From assembly GCA_001724265.1 (NCBI GenBank), contig MEDY01000066.1:62001-126000 (forward strand): a stretch of 64,000 bases of DNA. Direction: 5' to 3'. The notes under the pieces were generated by a model. That model was not told the DNA's origin, searched no databases, and worked only from the letters and a program-made list of their open reading frames with translations. The first letter of the stretch is position 1. Each line of letters begins with the position of its first letter. The translations under genes and the position numbers were made by a program. Shown here piece by piece: positions 45,990 through 58,120 of the stretch. The stretch is from Rhizaria sp. SCN 62-66. Taxonomy: Eukaryota; Rhizaria, unplaced.

Positions 45990-48900
45990 ATGTCCGTGAC
46001 TGGAATCTGGTCCACGGGCCTGACGCACATCTCCGGCGACGCCGCCCTGGCGGAGGAGACGCCCGACCTCCCCTGGAAGCAGATGGACTGCACGGCGTTC
46101 GACTTCCTGTTCCTGCCCGGGTCCACGAAGGAGCGCCTGCGCTTCGTCTCGGCGCACGTCGACGGCACGCTGCGCTGGCACACTGCGCGCGCGACCGATG
46201 ACTGGTGGGCCCCGTCCAAGTACGAGGACGAGGACGACTACGACGGCGACGCCGACTCGGCCGATGAGGACGCACGGCTCGACTTCCTCGAGGACGACAA
46301 GAACGCCTTCACCGAGACCCACCGCGTCAAGATTTCGGCGCTGTCGATCCGCAGCCTCGACCTGCTGCAGCCGCTCTCCGCGCCCGCGGGCTCGCTCGCC
46401 ACAACCACGAACCTTATCGCGGCCACCCGCGACGGCGCGGCGGTGCTGGTGGACCTCGAGACGGGCCGCGCCGTGTCCCGCCTCACAGTCACCTCGGCCC
46501 GCTCCGCCGCGCGCCACGGCGCCTTCTCGGAGACGTTCCCCGCGCTGGGGCCCGTGTCGAGCTTCACGCCCATTTCCGTGCTCGCCGCGGCCACCGTCGC
46601 GGCCGAGGTCGCAGCCGAGCAGAGCGCCGCCGCCGCCGACGTCGCCGCCGCCGCCGCGCTCACCGCAGGCCCGGGCGCCGCTGCCCTTGCCGCCGGCGCC
46701 GGCGCTGGCGCTGGCGCTGGCGCTGGCTCCGGCGCCGGCGTCGCGAGGATCCCGCTGGCGTACGGCCTGCCGTTCGCGCCTACGTCGTCGTCGTCGCTGC
46801 ACGGCTCCTGGGCGGCAGGGTCCTGGGCGCACTCGCCCTACGCCTACTCCACGGCCTCGTCCTCGGGCTGCGGGTTCGAGGTCGTCAAGGCCTGGGGCGA
46901 CAGCTGCGCGCTGGTGGGCACCGAGGAGGGCGGCATTGTCGGGTTTGACGTCCGCACCGCCGGTGAGGGCACGGGCGTCAAGTTCGCCGCCAAGAAGGCC
47001 GAGAACGTGCGCGCGATGGACAAGCACAAGTTCAACCAGAACAAGAACCACAACCTGAGCAAGAAGCAGCAACAGCAGCAGCAGTTCAACAGCAAGAACG
47101 GTGGCAAGTTCGGCGGCAAGAACGGCCAGAACAACAGCGGTAAGGGCAAGAACGGTCAGACCAAGGGCTCCCACCGCCTCTACGAGGAAGAAGAGGAGGA
47201 GGACGACGACGACGAGGAGGTCGACGACGACGCGCTGATGGCCCCCAGCGGCGCGCTGGCGTGCTCCACCTGGGCGCGGTCCTCGCATTTGTGCCCTCGC
47301 TGGGGCGCGCACGACCACGCAGACTACATCTGCGCGCTGGCGCTCAACGGGCCGCGCGCGCACCTGGTGGCCACGAGCGCCGACGCGCACTTCTCGGTCT
47401 ACGACATGCGCCGCGGCGAGTTCTACGGCATCTCGACGCGCCAGGGCGACGAGCTGACGGCCGTCGAGGTGCTCGAGACGGGCGAGGCGCCCAGCTGGGT
47501 GCGCCCCGACGCGGTGCAGGACAGGGCGCTGGAGGAGTTCGCCAAGTCGCACGAGGAGGACGACGAGTCCGAGTCCGACGACGCCGCGGGCGACGACGAC
47601 GAAGACGAGGACGGTGACGACGATGATGATCAGGCGAGCGACAAGAGCAACGGCGGGCGCAAGGGCGTCGCGACCGCAGCGCCCGTCGTGGTGGCCACTG
47701 GCGTCACCGCCTCCGGTAGCGGCGGCGCACCGATTGGCGAGTCCCCGGCAGTGGCGCAGCGGCGGCGCCGCACGGGACTGCTCATCGGCACCGACAAGGG
47801 CCCGCTCAACTTCTACAAGTACGACCAGTGGGAGGAGTACAAGGAGCGCTGCATCATGCAGAAGGGCTCCATCGACACCATCGCGCTCGTGTCGGATAAG
47901 ATGGGCTACGTCGCCGGCGAGGACGGACTCGTACGTTTTATTGTGTTTTCATATACTCTCGCAATAATGACTGATTTGATATTTTACCGTTCTATTGAGT
48001 TGTCAACCTCTATTTTCTATATTTAAGACATCTCGATAATATTCAAAACTCCTATCTTGCAACATCTTCTCACTCACCCTTCGCTCTTATTGTTTGTCTT
48101 TGTTTCGTTTTGTTTCACTGTAGGTGCGGCTGATGATGTTCCGGCCGGTGTGGCGCGTGCTGGGCGTGGTGGGCATTCACCAGCAGGAGGGCGTGTGCAA
48201 GGTGCGCGTGATGCACGGCGGCACGACGGGCACCCACGTCGTCGGCTCCATCGGCTTCGACGGCACCGTGCGCTTCTGGGAGAGCGAGGGCATCCAGTTC
48301 TCCAAGATGACCAGCAAGCGCGCGCAGGAGGCCGGCATCAGCAACAAGGACGATGCCGCCGAGGACGACGACGACGACGAGGACTTTAGCGACAGCGACG
48401 ACGACGACGACGAGGACGATGATGAGGACGAGGACAGCGAGGTCGACAGCGACGACGACAGCTACGTCAACAGCAAGAAGCGCGCGCTCAGCAAGAAGCA
48501 GCGCGCGGACGAGCGGCGCCGCGAAAAGGACCGCGTGCGCTCGCTCAAGGAGCACGCCGAGAAGATGGCTGCCGCCGCCGCCGCGGTCGCGAGTCTCAAG
48601 GGCAAGGCCACAGTGATCATCAAGACGCAGGCCAAGGTGCACAACATCATGCCCGTCGCGGTGCCGCTCAGCAGCAGCACCAGCACGTTTCCCGCGACCA
48701 ATACTGACTCCAGCTCCAGCTCTAGCTCTAGTTCTAGTTTGACTGCGAGTGTGCCTGCGACGGCGACTGGTGCTGCGAAGACAGGCGGTTTCTCTGCGGG
48801 CGGCTTTTCCTTTGGCGGCTACACGGTCACGGCGACCGGCAGCATCGTGAAGCAGGCCGAGGTGCCCTTCCACAAGGCCAACCGCGCCGCCGAGGCCGCC

Positions 48901-50040
48901 GCGGTGGCCGCCGTGGCCGTGGACTTGCCCACGGTCGCGCTTAGCCGCAAGGAGCGACTCGCCCAGGCGCGCCAGCTCGCCGCCGACGCCGAGGCCAGGG
49001 CCGCGGCAGAGGCCAAGGCCGCCGTGGCGGCCGGCGATAACGCCGCCGTCACCATGGCCGGCGCGCTCGGCCTCTCCCTCAGTGGCGGTAGCAGTGGCAC
49101 TGCGAGTGTGAGTGATAAGGCGACGACGGGCGGCGGCGTCAAGCGCGCTTTGGAGAACGACAACACCAAGAGTGGCGACGACGACGACGATGAGTTTAGT
49201 GACAGCGAGATCAGCGTCGACGCTAATTCAGACTCTGACGCTGACTCGAGCTCCGACTCCGAGTCCGACGCCCCCGCTAACGTTAAGGGGGCCAAAGGCA
49301 AGCTCGCTAAGGGAGCTGCGCCCGCCGGCACCAAGGCTCAGGGCAAGGGCGCAGAGCAGTCCAAGGGCCAGGCTAAGGGCCAGAACAAGTCTTCTAAGGG
49401 CAAGTCTAAGGGCAAGCCCAAGGGCGGCAACAGCGACGACGACGAGGAGGAGGGCGAGGAAATCGACCTGGACGCCATCGCCGTGAGCGACAGCGAGGAC
49501 GACCACGACAACAACAGCGCCGTCAGTAAGAAGTCCAAGCTCGCGGCTGCGGCCACCTCGACGGACCCCGTCGTCGCCGCCGCGGCCGCGGCCGCCGCCG
49601 CTGCCGCTGCGGCCGCCGACAAGGCGCGCGCGGAGGCCCGCGCGCTGCGCCGCAAGAAGAAGGCCGTGTACTCGCTGCTCGACCGCGAGAAGCTCCACAT
49701 CAAGCTCGTCTTCGGCGACGACCCCAAGACGGCGCGCGCCAAGGCCGAGGCCGCGGCCGCTGCAGCGGCCGCTGCGGCCGCCGCCGCGCCGGTCAAGACG
49801 GAGGCCGAGCTGGCCGCCGAGGCCGCGGCCGCGAAGGCGCTGGCGCAGGCCGCGGCCGAGGCCGCCGCGGCCGAGGCGGCGGCGCGCGCGGAGGCCGAGG
49901 CCGCGCTGGGCGAGGCGGCCGCGATCGCGAAGCGCACACAGAGCCTGACGTACGCCGTCGAGACGGGCTCGCAGCGGCACAAGGTCAAGATGGTCGCGCC
50001 CAAGTACGGCAAGGGCTTCTTCAACGGCTTCAAGAAGTGA
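45990..50040 (+). CDS. WDR55: WDR55/Jip5-like nucleolar WD40 protein
   Basis: WDR55/Jip5 proteins act in rRNA processing and ribosome assembly. Exon 1 is 45990-47930, exon 2 is 48124-50040 (stop TGA); the donor is GTACGT, the acceptor TGTAG, phase 0; 1285 residues against about 380-490 usually. WD-type blocks are FLFLPGSTKERLRFVSAHVDGTL near the start, NLIAATRDGAAVLVDLETG, HADYICALALNGPRAHLVAT with FSVYDMRRGEF (about 441-478), GLLIGTDKGPLNFYKYDQWE, GSIDTIALVSDKMGYVAGEDG and, across the splice, LMMFRPVWRVLGVVG and GSIGFDGTVRFWESEG. This order resembles WDR55. Acidic runs, Lys-rich runs and long Ala runs are inserted. The last 400 residues are a Lys/Glu/Ala-rich tail, normal for nucleolar proteins. 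WD40 identity is sure; the WDR55 branch is likely. Confidence 0.8.
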
Positions 50041-50458
50041 GCGCAAATGCAAGGACATGTGGGGAGTGCAATTTTATCAATACACATTGCTAGTGTCGTT
50101 TTACGCTTGAGAGGTTTATGCATGGCACTGTCAGTTGAATAGAATTTAGGATGTATTGTATTGAAAAAGAGGGAGAGATGACGCGCACAATGGGAACTAT
50201 CTATCTCTCGATACAAATATCTGTTTTTTGTTGTTGCTGTGACGCTCACATATCACTGCAAAGCGTCACAACAACTCTGCAACCACCGACAAACATACTG
50301 CCACTGCGAGTCCATTCACACTCTCGCCAGCAGCAGCGACAACAATCAAACAACGACGACGATGACGACGACAACGACAACAACAGGCCAAGCCTTATTA
50401 GTCTGCGCTTGTGCCTCTGCGTCACCTAACAGCGAAGCACGGCTGAGGGGCGCTTGGC
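50041..50458. other. convergent 3' region
   Basis: Shared 3' flank of WDR55 (+) and the small secretory protein gene (-). It includes a short GACGAC/ACAACA simple-sequence stretch at about 50337-50385. No gene seen. Confidence 0.4.
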
Positions 50459-51517
50459 TTAGAAGGTGAGGAGGTTGTCGACCTTCTTCTCGTCGAGCTG
50501 GTAGGCGTTCATCTGCTTGATGCGGAGGTGGCGCATCTTGTCCTCGGCCTTAACCACCTGGCGGGGGGTGACGGGGAGGACGGACTTGGGCACGCGGACC
50601 TGCAGGGGGGAGCAAGCAGGCACAAGCAGGCACAAGCAGGAGCAAGAGGAGAAATGTCGGAGCAAGAAGAGAAAACGAAGGAGAATTGAAGGAAGAAGTT
50701 AATGTGAGTATAGATCATCAAGGTGATAATTTTAGACGTTGAAACCAAGCATACCGATAATGAGTCGCATTTTACACACTATAGTAGAACAAGAGTTCAT
50801 AATGCGACTACATCAGAGCGCTATGTGCGTCTCGATGCCACGTACCTGCTCGTGGGTGAAGCCGTAGTTAATGTCACGGTACTCGGACTCCTCGTCCATC
50901 TTCTGCGCCTGCTCCGTGGGGGTCATAGGATAGAGCGTCTTCGGGCGCGGGGGCCACGTGTACTCGAACTCGGGCGCCGTGACGGGGGCCGAGGAAGGCA
51001 GGTTGGGGTCCTTCTCAGTGCCGGCAAGCTTGACGAGAGTGTTGATCTCGGCCTTGGCGGCGGGAGTCATCGGGGTCGCCTTCTTGGGGGCCGCGACGGT
51101 GGCAGCCTTCGTCAGCTGGGTCAGGCGCTCCTTGAGGGAGCCGGCCTGTGTAAGCGGGAGCGGGCAGCGGGCGTCAGGAAGGGTTGGGGACGCGACGGGA
51201 GTGGAACAAAGGCAGTGCAGTGGAAAGTGGGTGCAGAAAGGGGGAGGGATTCGAGGGGATAGAGAGCGGTAGAGCGAATGAGGAAAAATGGGAGAGAGTC
51301 GTGAGCGAGAGTTGTGATGGATAGCGCCGGTATGGGGCACGTGCACGGTCGCAGAGGGCCAGGGCGATGGCCAGGACGGGCGAAGCAAAGGGGGACAAGG
51401 TCACTGGGAGGGGACTAGAGCAGCACTCAAAGGGGTGTGGAAACGTACCTCGACAGAGCAGAGGAGCACAAGGAGTGCCACCACTGCAAACACACAACGC
51501 TTCAGCTGCATCTTCAT
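50459..51517 (-). CDS. Small secretory-pathway protein of unknown function
   Basis: Three exons are read by splice motif: 51517-51449, 51145-50846 and 50599-50459 (stop TAA). All are phase 0 with GTACGT donors and CAG acceptors; 169 residues. Exon 1 is almost exactly a signal peptide: MKMQLKRCVFAVVALLVLLC, with a likely cut near SVEA-GS. The mature part is hydrophilic and Pro/Lys-rich: LKERLTQLTKAATVAAPKK, EINTLVKLAGTEKDPNLPSS, APEFEYTWPPRPKTLYPMTP, YRDINYGFTHEQ and VPKSVLPVTPRQVVKAEDKM. It has no Cys after the signal peptide and no ER-retention motif at the end (DNLLTF). I do not recognise the family. The gene is easy to miss because no exon stands out on its own. Confidence 0.75.
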
Positions 51518-51953
51518 TGCACCAGAAGCTTTACAACACCTGTGGGGAGCTGTGCAACCGATTTTAATGCCCGCTCGAGGGTCGTCTCAGTCAGAGCCCA
51601 GTCGGTCGGGCGAAGTTAGGCCGCGATCACTTTTTGATGGCCGGTCAGACAGAGCTTGACCAAGTGAACCACAAGAACTTGAATCTCGATCGAGAATTCA
51701 AAGTGCTCTGCAGGTAATCCGTTGTTCTCAAAAATAGTTTATGCACAGGACTGAAAACTTATTTTCCCATCTATTCTTCTTTTATATTCTTCGCAAATGG
51801 CATTATAGCCGGCGCTTCAGTCGGTTCTAAATTTCGACTTGTCGACTCTGCGAAGGCACACCGCCGACTCCACTCTGTCCCGAAGCGCTGCCGCCTCCCT
51901 CTCTGTACTCTAACGCCCACCAGCGCGCACCCGCGCGCCCTACGCACGTTACA
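51518..51953. other. divergent promoter region
   Basis: Head-to-head spacer of 436 bp between the secretory protein gene (-) and the large membrane protein gene (+). The minus strand carries GCGGCCTAACTTCG at 51624-51611, about 95 bases upstream of the secretory protein start. The same 14-mer occurs at 35198-35211. No gene seen. Confidence 0.4.
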
Positions 51954-54900
51954 ATGCCCCCACCTTGGCGCCGCGCGCTATGGTGGCTGCGCTGGTCTCT
52001 GCCGCTCGTTGCCGCGCTGCTCGCAGCCGTTGTCACCACGTCCGCAGCGTTTGCAGCCGAGCCCACTCCAGCCCCCGCGCACGCCACTATGACGTCCGCA
52101 GCCGCAGCAACTTCACCCACACAAGCCCCCGCGCTTGTTGCAAGTGTCAGCAACGTACTGAGCGGGGACAGAGCTGGCGGCGCTGATAGCAATAGTCCAC
52201 ATGACAAGACTGTTGTCACTCCCTCTCGGTTCGCTCGCGCGCAGCAGTACTTCACCGCACCGTCCAACTGGGACCACTACATCCTGCAGCTCCTTATCGG
52301 ACGCTACCACAGCTGGAACCACTTTACTGTGAAGCACCTGATCGTGTTCGTTTGCGCGGTCACGGCAACGCTGTACGTGTATATCATGATCAGCCGCTTC
52401 AAGGCGGTGCGCTTCGGCAAGTACTTGAACAAGATTGCGCCTATTCTGTTCCCCATGACACAAGACGGCCTTCCCTTGAACGGATTCGTCTCGATGATTG
52501 CCACGGTCAACGCGACGACGGCCATTCGCGCCGCGCGGCTCCTGTTTCCCGCGCCGCTGCAGCCCGACACCGCGGGCGCGCCCGCCGTCAAGCACTCGAA
52601 GGAGTACGCGAACTCTTACATCAGCAGTCAAACGCAGAGCACTCTAAGTGGCGCTGGTAGCGTTGTGAGCGACGCAGGGGATAAGCAGGGTGCGCGCGGC
52701 AGAGGCAGCCACAGCAACAACAACAGCGCTGCTGCTGCTGCTGCTGTTGCTGCTGAGACCGCGGCTGTTGCCGTTTTCGCAGGCAACAGGACTGTGTCTA
52801 TCCCCGTCTGGGCAACTCTGGCCCCGTATGCAAGCATTACCACGCTGTACAACACTCACAACGCTGCTTACAGTAGCAGTGTTGACAGCGTTAGCAACAA
52901 CAAACACATACCCTCGCACTCGCGCTTGCAGTCGCAGTTGCTCACTTCAGAGCAACACCTGCCACAGTGCGGCGCTGCTGGTGCTGCCACATTGACTGCC
53001 AACGCTAGCGCTGGTGTTGCTGCGTTGCCAGAGGCCACGGTGCCGGTTGCGGCTGTGGTCGCTGCTGCCGCAGCCCCCGTTGTTGCACAGGTACTTTCAC
53101 TTCGGATTTCTTTGCTAAATTTATGTCAATTTAACCAAAACGTACATTTTTTAATCCTATACTGTGCTTGTATATGAAATTTTACCCATTTTCTCAACAA
53201 TTGTATGAACATATTTTTAACTCTAATCTTTGTGTCTGTGCCGTCTCTCTCAGAGTCACATGGCTGGCTGGGCCTTGCTGTCCCCCACTGCGACCGGCTC
53301 AGTCACAGCATCAGCGCCCTCTATCACGAATAACACTGCTAGCAGCAGCAGCCATAGCGCGAGTATTGCCCACAACCAAGTCACGCTTGGAGGCATCAGC
53401 ACGAATATCGCCTCCTACGGCCATGGCAACAGTGCTGCCTTGAGTCCTGCCGCCGCGGCCTCGCCTCGCAGCGCCACGAGCGCGGGCGCTCACGCTCACG
53501 CCGGGGCAGTGAGCAGTGGCAGTAGTGACACCAGTCCCCGCTCCGGCGCCGGCGCTGCACCGCACGCCGCTTCCCCGCTCGCGCCCCATCACCAGTCCCC
53601 CACCCCCAAGAGCCCCCCCCCCGGCGCCGGCAACGCCGCCACGGCGCCTACCGCGGCCGCCAGCCCAGCCGCGGGCGAGGCCGCGGCGGGCGCCCTCACC
53701 GCATCCGCCCCTGGACTTGGCACCGGCCTCCCGACGTCGAGTTCGTTCGTGGTGGGCTCGGGGCGCGGCGCAGCGCGGCTGCCGCTGCTGCCTGTGCCAG
53801 TGTATGCGCACAACCACCCCTCGATGCGGCTGCTGCGTAACGCGCAGGCCAAGGCGCAGGCCGAGCAGCAGCAGCAGCAGGCGCAGCATACGCCGGCGAC
53901 GCCCGCCGTCGGCGCAGGCACAGGCGCGGCGGCAGCGGCGGCCAATGACGGCGGCAAGATGGGCCACGACGACGACGACGACGAGGCTGACGCCGAGGAG
54001 AAGGACGACACGGATCTCGGTGCGGCTGCGGCGGCTGCGGAGGCCGACGGCGATGGCGCTGGCGGCAAGAAGACGGCGGACAACGCCGCTGGCCTAGCTG
54101 CAGCTGATGAGAACGCTTTAACAGCAACAACGGCGACGACAGTGACAACGGCGAATGCCACCACCGGTGCCGCAGGCTCTGCTCCCGGCGGCGACACGAG
54201 TGGCTGCTGCTCGAGCTCCAAAGCCAAGCAGCCCCGGCGCAAGCTCACGCGCGCTGACAAAGCCAGCGTCATTGCTGCGCTGCCCATCACGCCAGCGCCG
54301 GCGCCCGCGCTTTCCTTGGCTCCGGAAGCGGCGGGTGCCGGCGACTCGGCCGCCGCTGCGGCGAGCAGGGGCGTAGTTGGCCCTTTAGGCACCTCGCTCG
54401 GCGATTCTGCAATGAGCAAGAACAGCCGTCCGGGGGCAGCAGCTCATGCTGGTGTGGCCGTGGCGAGCAGCGGTGTCGTGAAGTTTGTCGACAACAGCGG
54501 GCCAGTGCTGGTGGCGGTGCTGCTGCCATGCTCGCTGCCCACCATCACTCTCGACCCCTTGACTGAGAGCAATGTCAACAAGAGAGGCAACAATAATAAC
54601 TGTAAGACGAACAAGAGCTGCGTTCAGAGCGCGAGGGCGAATGCGAATGATAACCCGAACATGTTGAGTATCAACGTCCTTGGACCGGGTGTCAACAGCG
54701 TTGTCGGTGATTGCAACAATGATGCTGCCGTTCTTGGTTGTGGCGGCGTCGCTCGTGGCGCGAACAGTTTGAACCACAACATGGGCAGTGTTGCTGTGGA
54801 TGCCCCTCTTGCTGCGGCTGATGTTGCTGCTGCGTCTGCCAATGCGATCGTTCAGGAGGAGCTCGACGACGACGAAGAGGAGGAGGACGATGGTGTTCTG

Positions 54901-57798
54901 GTTTACAACTCGATTGCTGCCGCTAACATGAACTCTTTGAATAACAACGCGAATGCTGCTGCTGCTGCTGTTGGCGGCGGCGTTTACGCTGCTCCAACGG
55001 CGGCAACAACCACCACGGGCGCGCCTCTCAACAGTGATCACGCTCTGCATCAGCCGAAGCCGCAGTCGCAGTTGCTTTATTCTCATTCGCAGCTGCAGCA
55101 GAGACTTGGCCTCGGCCTCGGCCCTGACCAGCAAGCACAGACTCAAACGCAGACCCAAGCACGGACGCAGGAGCCAGCGCAGGGACAGGGTTCCGGCTTG
55201 AGTCAAGGGCCAGGTCCTCGGCAACGGCGGCGCAACAAGCACAACTGCACTGGAGGCTATGCTGCCGGTGCTGGCGCGAGCCGCCGCCCGGAGTGGCGGT
55301 TCAGTCCCATCGCGCTGTCGGCAATGCAGAGCGCGACCGCTGTTGCCGCGCCCGCCGCCATCGCGACTGCGCCCGTTGCGCCCGAAACCATGTACACGAC
55401 CGCGCTCCCGCAGCCACTGCCGCAGTCTCAACAGCCCCAGTCAGAGGCTGGGACGGCGGCGGTGGCAACATCTGTCGGCGGCAGTGACCCCGTGAGCGGC
55501 GTCGTCACTGGAGCGGACGCGGGCGCGGCGGCGGCACTGTGGGCGCTGCTGGGCGACGCGTTCGCGACGCTGGAGCGCGACTGCTCGCTCTGCGGCGGGC
55601 TCCCGCTGCCGCTGCCGCAGCCGCTGCCGCTGCCGCAGTTTTATACGCAGTTGCAGCCGCATGTGGTGGTGTCGCTGAGTCGGTCGGGCGGGTATAACCC
55701 GATTTACCCTCCGCATTGCCACTCGCACGCCGCGGACGCTGTCGCGCACGGCGTTGGACTGCGAGTGAGCGAGTACCACGGCTGCCCTCAGTGCGGGAAC
55801 GGGTCTCTGCGCAAGAGCAAGCACAGTCATCATAACCACCGTCATCACAGCAGCGCAGTTAACAGCGCCGTCAATAGCCCGAACAAGCAGTTCAAGCACG
55901 TTATTTCGAGCTATAACAACACTGGCACAACGCTCTACTCACACCAGCAGCAGCAGCTCCAGCAGTTGCAACAGCAGCAGCAGCAGTACCATGCTCACAG
56001 CCCGAGCCGCATCGTCGCCGACCGCGGCCTCAGCTCTGACCGTGAGCAGCACAGCCCCGACCGCGCCCACGGTCGCGACCGTGAGCAGCGGTCGCAGCAG
56101 CCGTATCGGCCGCAGTATCAGCGCGGGCGCGACCGCGGGCGCTGGGCCAGCCGATCCGTGGCGATGGAGGGCGCGACCGTGAGCGACATCGGCGGGCACA
56201 GGGTCTCGCTGTTGCCACTGTTCGCACCTCCGTCACCGCAGCCTGTACAAGCGCCCATCCAACAGCAACATCTGCATCAGCAGCAACAACCTCAGCCCAT
56301 GCAACCGCTGGCAGCTATTGCAGGCCCTCCAGTCGTGAAGTCTCTCGCAACGGCGACGGCGAAAAACAGCGCGAGCACCGCGAGCGCGAGCGCGAGCGCG
56401 AGCACAAGCACCGCGGCCAGTTCGTGGTGTTTGCACAAGTGCGTGACGGAGACGCTGTCTTGCCGCTGTTTGCTCACACTCACGTCTTTTGCCGCACCGC
56501 CGACACCGCCTTTTGCGGATCCTCCCACTGCATCTGACAACAGCAACGCTGATGGCACTACACAAGCACAGCAGCAGCTCCCGTCGTCATCGTTGCCACA
56601 GCCACGGCCGCAGCCGCGCCTGCTGCCGCCGCCCGCGGCCCCGCAGCCCCCGCGCGTGTCGGTCCCCTCGGCGCCGCTGCTGCTCTCGTACCCGCGTCTG
56701 CTCGCCGCGCTACCCACGGTCACGCGCTGGGTCGTCGCGCGTGCGGTCGCGCCCGCCGCCGCCGCCGCGCGCGCCGCTCTTAACGCAGCCGTCTCCGACA
56801 ACAGTTTCAATACCAGCGCGAATGCCAGCGTTACATTGCCGTCAGGCGCAAATGCACGCGTGAGCGGGCGCGAGCGCGAGCAAGAGCTCGGGTTCGAGGA
56901 GCAGCAGCAGCTGTGGCTGCGTGCGCGGCGGCGCCACGAGGCCCGCGCTGAGCTGCTGCGGGCGCAGTCGCGCGCGCTGCGGCGGCCGGGGCTGTTGTGG
57001 TGGCATCCAGACCCGCAGCGCCGCGGCGGCGGCTTCGGCGGCGACCTGGCCCGGCTGCTGCTCACGGTGAGCGCCGCCGCCGGGATCGGCAGCGAGGGCC
57101 TCGGCGCGACTGCGGCGGCGGCGACTCAGAACGAGCATGCTGCTGCTCATGCTGGCGCTGGCCACAGCCGGAGCGCAAGTGATGGTGAGCTGTTCAGTGC
57201 GAGCGCGGGCGCGGGTGCGAGTTCGAGTGTGAGTGAGGGTTCCAGTGGCGATGGTGGTGCCAGACAGCGAAGTGTTGATGAGCTAGCATATGCCTATGCA
57301 TACTCGAGCTCTGCGTGTGCGCAGTCGCTTGCACCTGTGCTCCTGTCTCTCTACGCGTTGTACTCCGCTTCCGTTCCAATCCCGCATACTCACAACTTTG
57401 GTAACAGCACAAGCGCTCCTTCTAACGAGGTGACTGTGAGCAGCATGGGTACCGCTGTCACGGGCCAACTGACCGTTAGCCATCAAGATCTCCACTTGGC
57501 GCTCCACTTGCTGATCGCTCTTGCCCGCTGCACGCGGCGCGAGGCGTGGCGCGCGTACCATTCCGCGGCGGCCACTGCGGCGGCGGCAGCGGGCGCGGTT
57601 GCCGCGGCGGAGGCGGCGGAGGCCGAGGCTGAGGCTGAGGCAAGGGCCAGGGCCGAGGCGCAGGCTGAGGCTGAGGCGGAAGCTGCAGCCGCGGAGGCTG
57701 AGGCGGAGGCGCGGGCTGAGGCCGAGGCAGCTCATATGAGCTATAGCTACGTCAATCGCGACGGTAGTTTCTATGGCTATCGGTAGTACCCCAAGTAA
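51954..57798 (+). CDS. Very large low-complexity membrane protein, unknown function
   Basis: Exon 1 is 51954-53090, exon 2 is 53254-57798; donor GTACTT, acceptor CTCAG, phase 0. About 1893 residues if the TAG at 57784-57786 is read through to TAA at 57796-57798, or 1889 if TAG stops it. The N-terminus MPPPWRRALWWLRW plus LPLVAALLAAVVTTSAAFA looks like a signal peptide or anchor. A second hydrophobic segment (LIVFVCAVTATLYVYIMIS) at about 125-143 is followed by a conserved-looking piece (FKAVRFGKYLNKIAPILFPM). The rest is Ala, Gly, Ser, Asn and Gln-rich with acidic runs and a CxxC piece (YHGCPQCGNGSLRK). A C-terminal Ala/Glu helix follows (TRREAWRAYHSAAATAA, then alternating Glu/Ala). Family not recognised; a single-pass surface or ER protein is a fair guess. 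Confidence 0.7.
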
Positions 57799-58120
57799 CT
57801 CGAATAGACTTGTCAACATTGACAAGAACTTGTACATTTTAAAAATAACTCTTTATTTAGCAACGGTGTATTCTTTATCTAGCACGTTTAATACAACAAT
57901 TGTTTCCATCTTCTAGGTTTTAATACGGAGTGGTATTACAAGCATGACACACGTACGTGTTGAGGTAAAATATAATATTACATTGTATGTATAAAGTGAC
58001 CTGAGTAACAATGAAGCATGAAAACAAGAAATTAATAAATTACTTACACAAATATCAAATAACAATACTAACGGAGTCATAAACAACAAGTCTACACAGC
58101 ACGACGCATCGCTGTTGCGT
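57799..58120. other. convergent 3' region, AT-rich
   Basis: Shared 3' flank of the large membrane protein gene (+) and the CRT-like gene (-). It is AT-rich with no gene seen. Confidence 0.4.

Noticed and set aside
45825-47552. 575-codon minus-strand ORF opposite WDR55.
   Set aside because: Shadow frame of WDR55 exon 1; Arg/Gly/Val-rich with no family resemblance.
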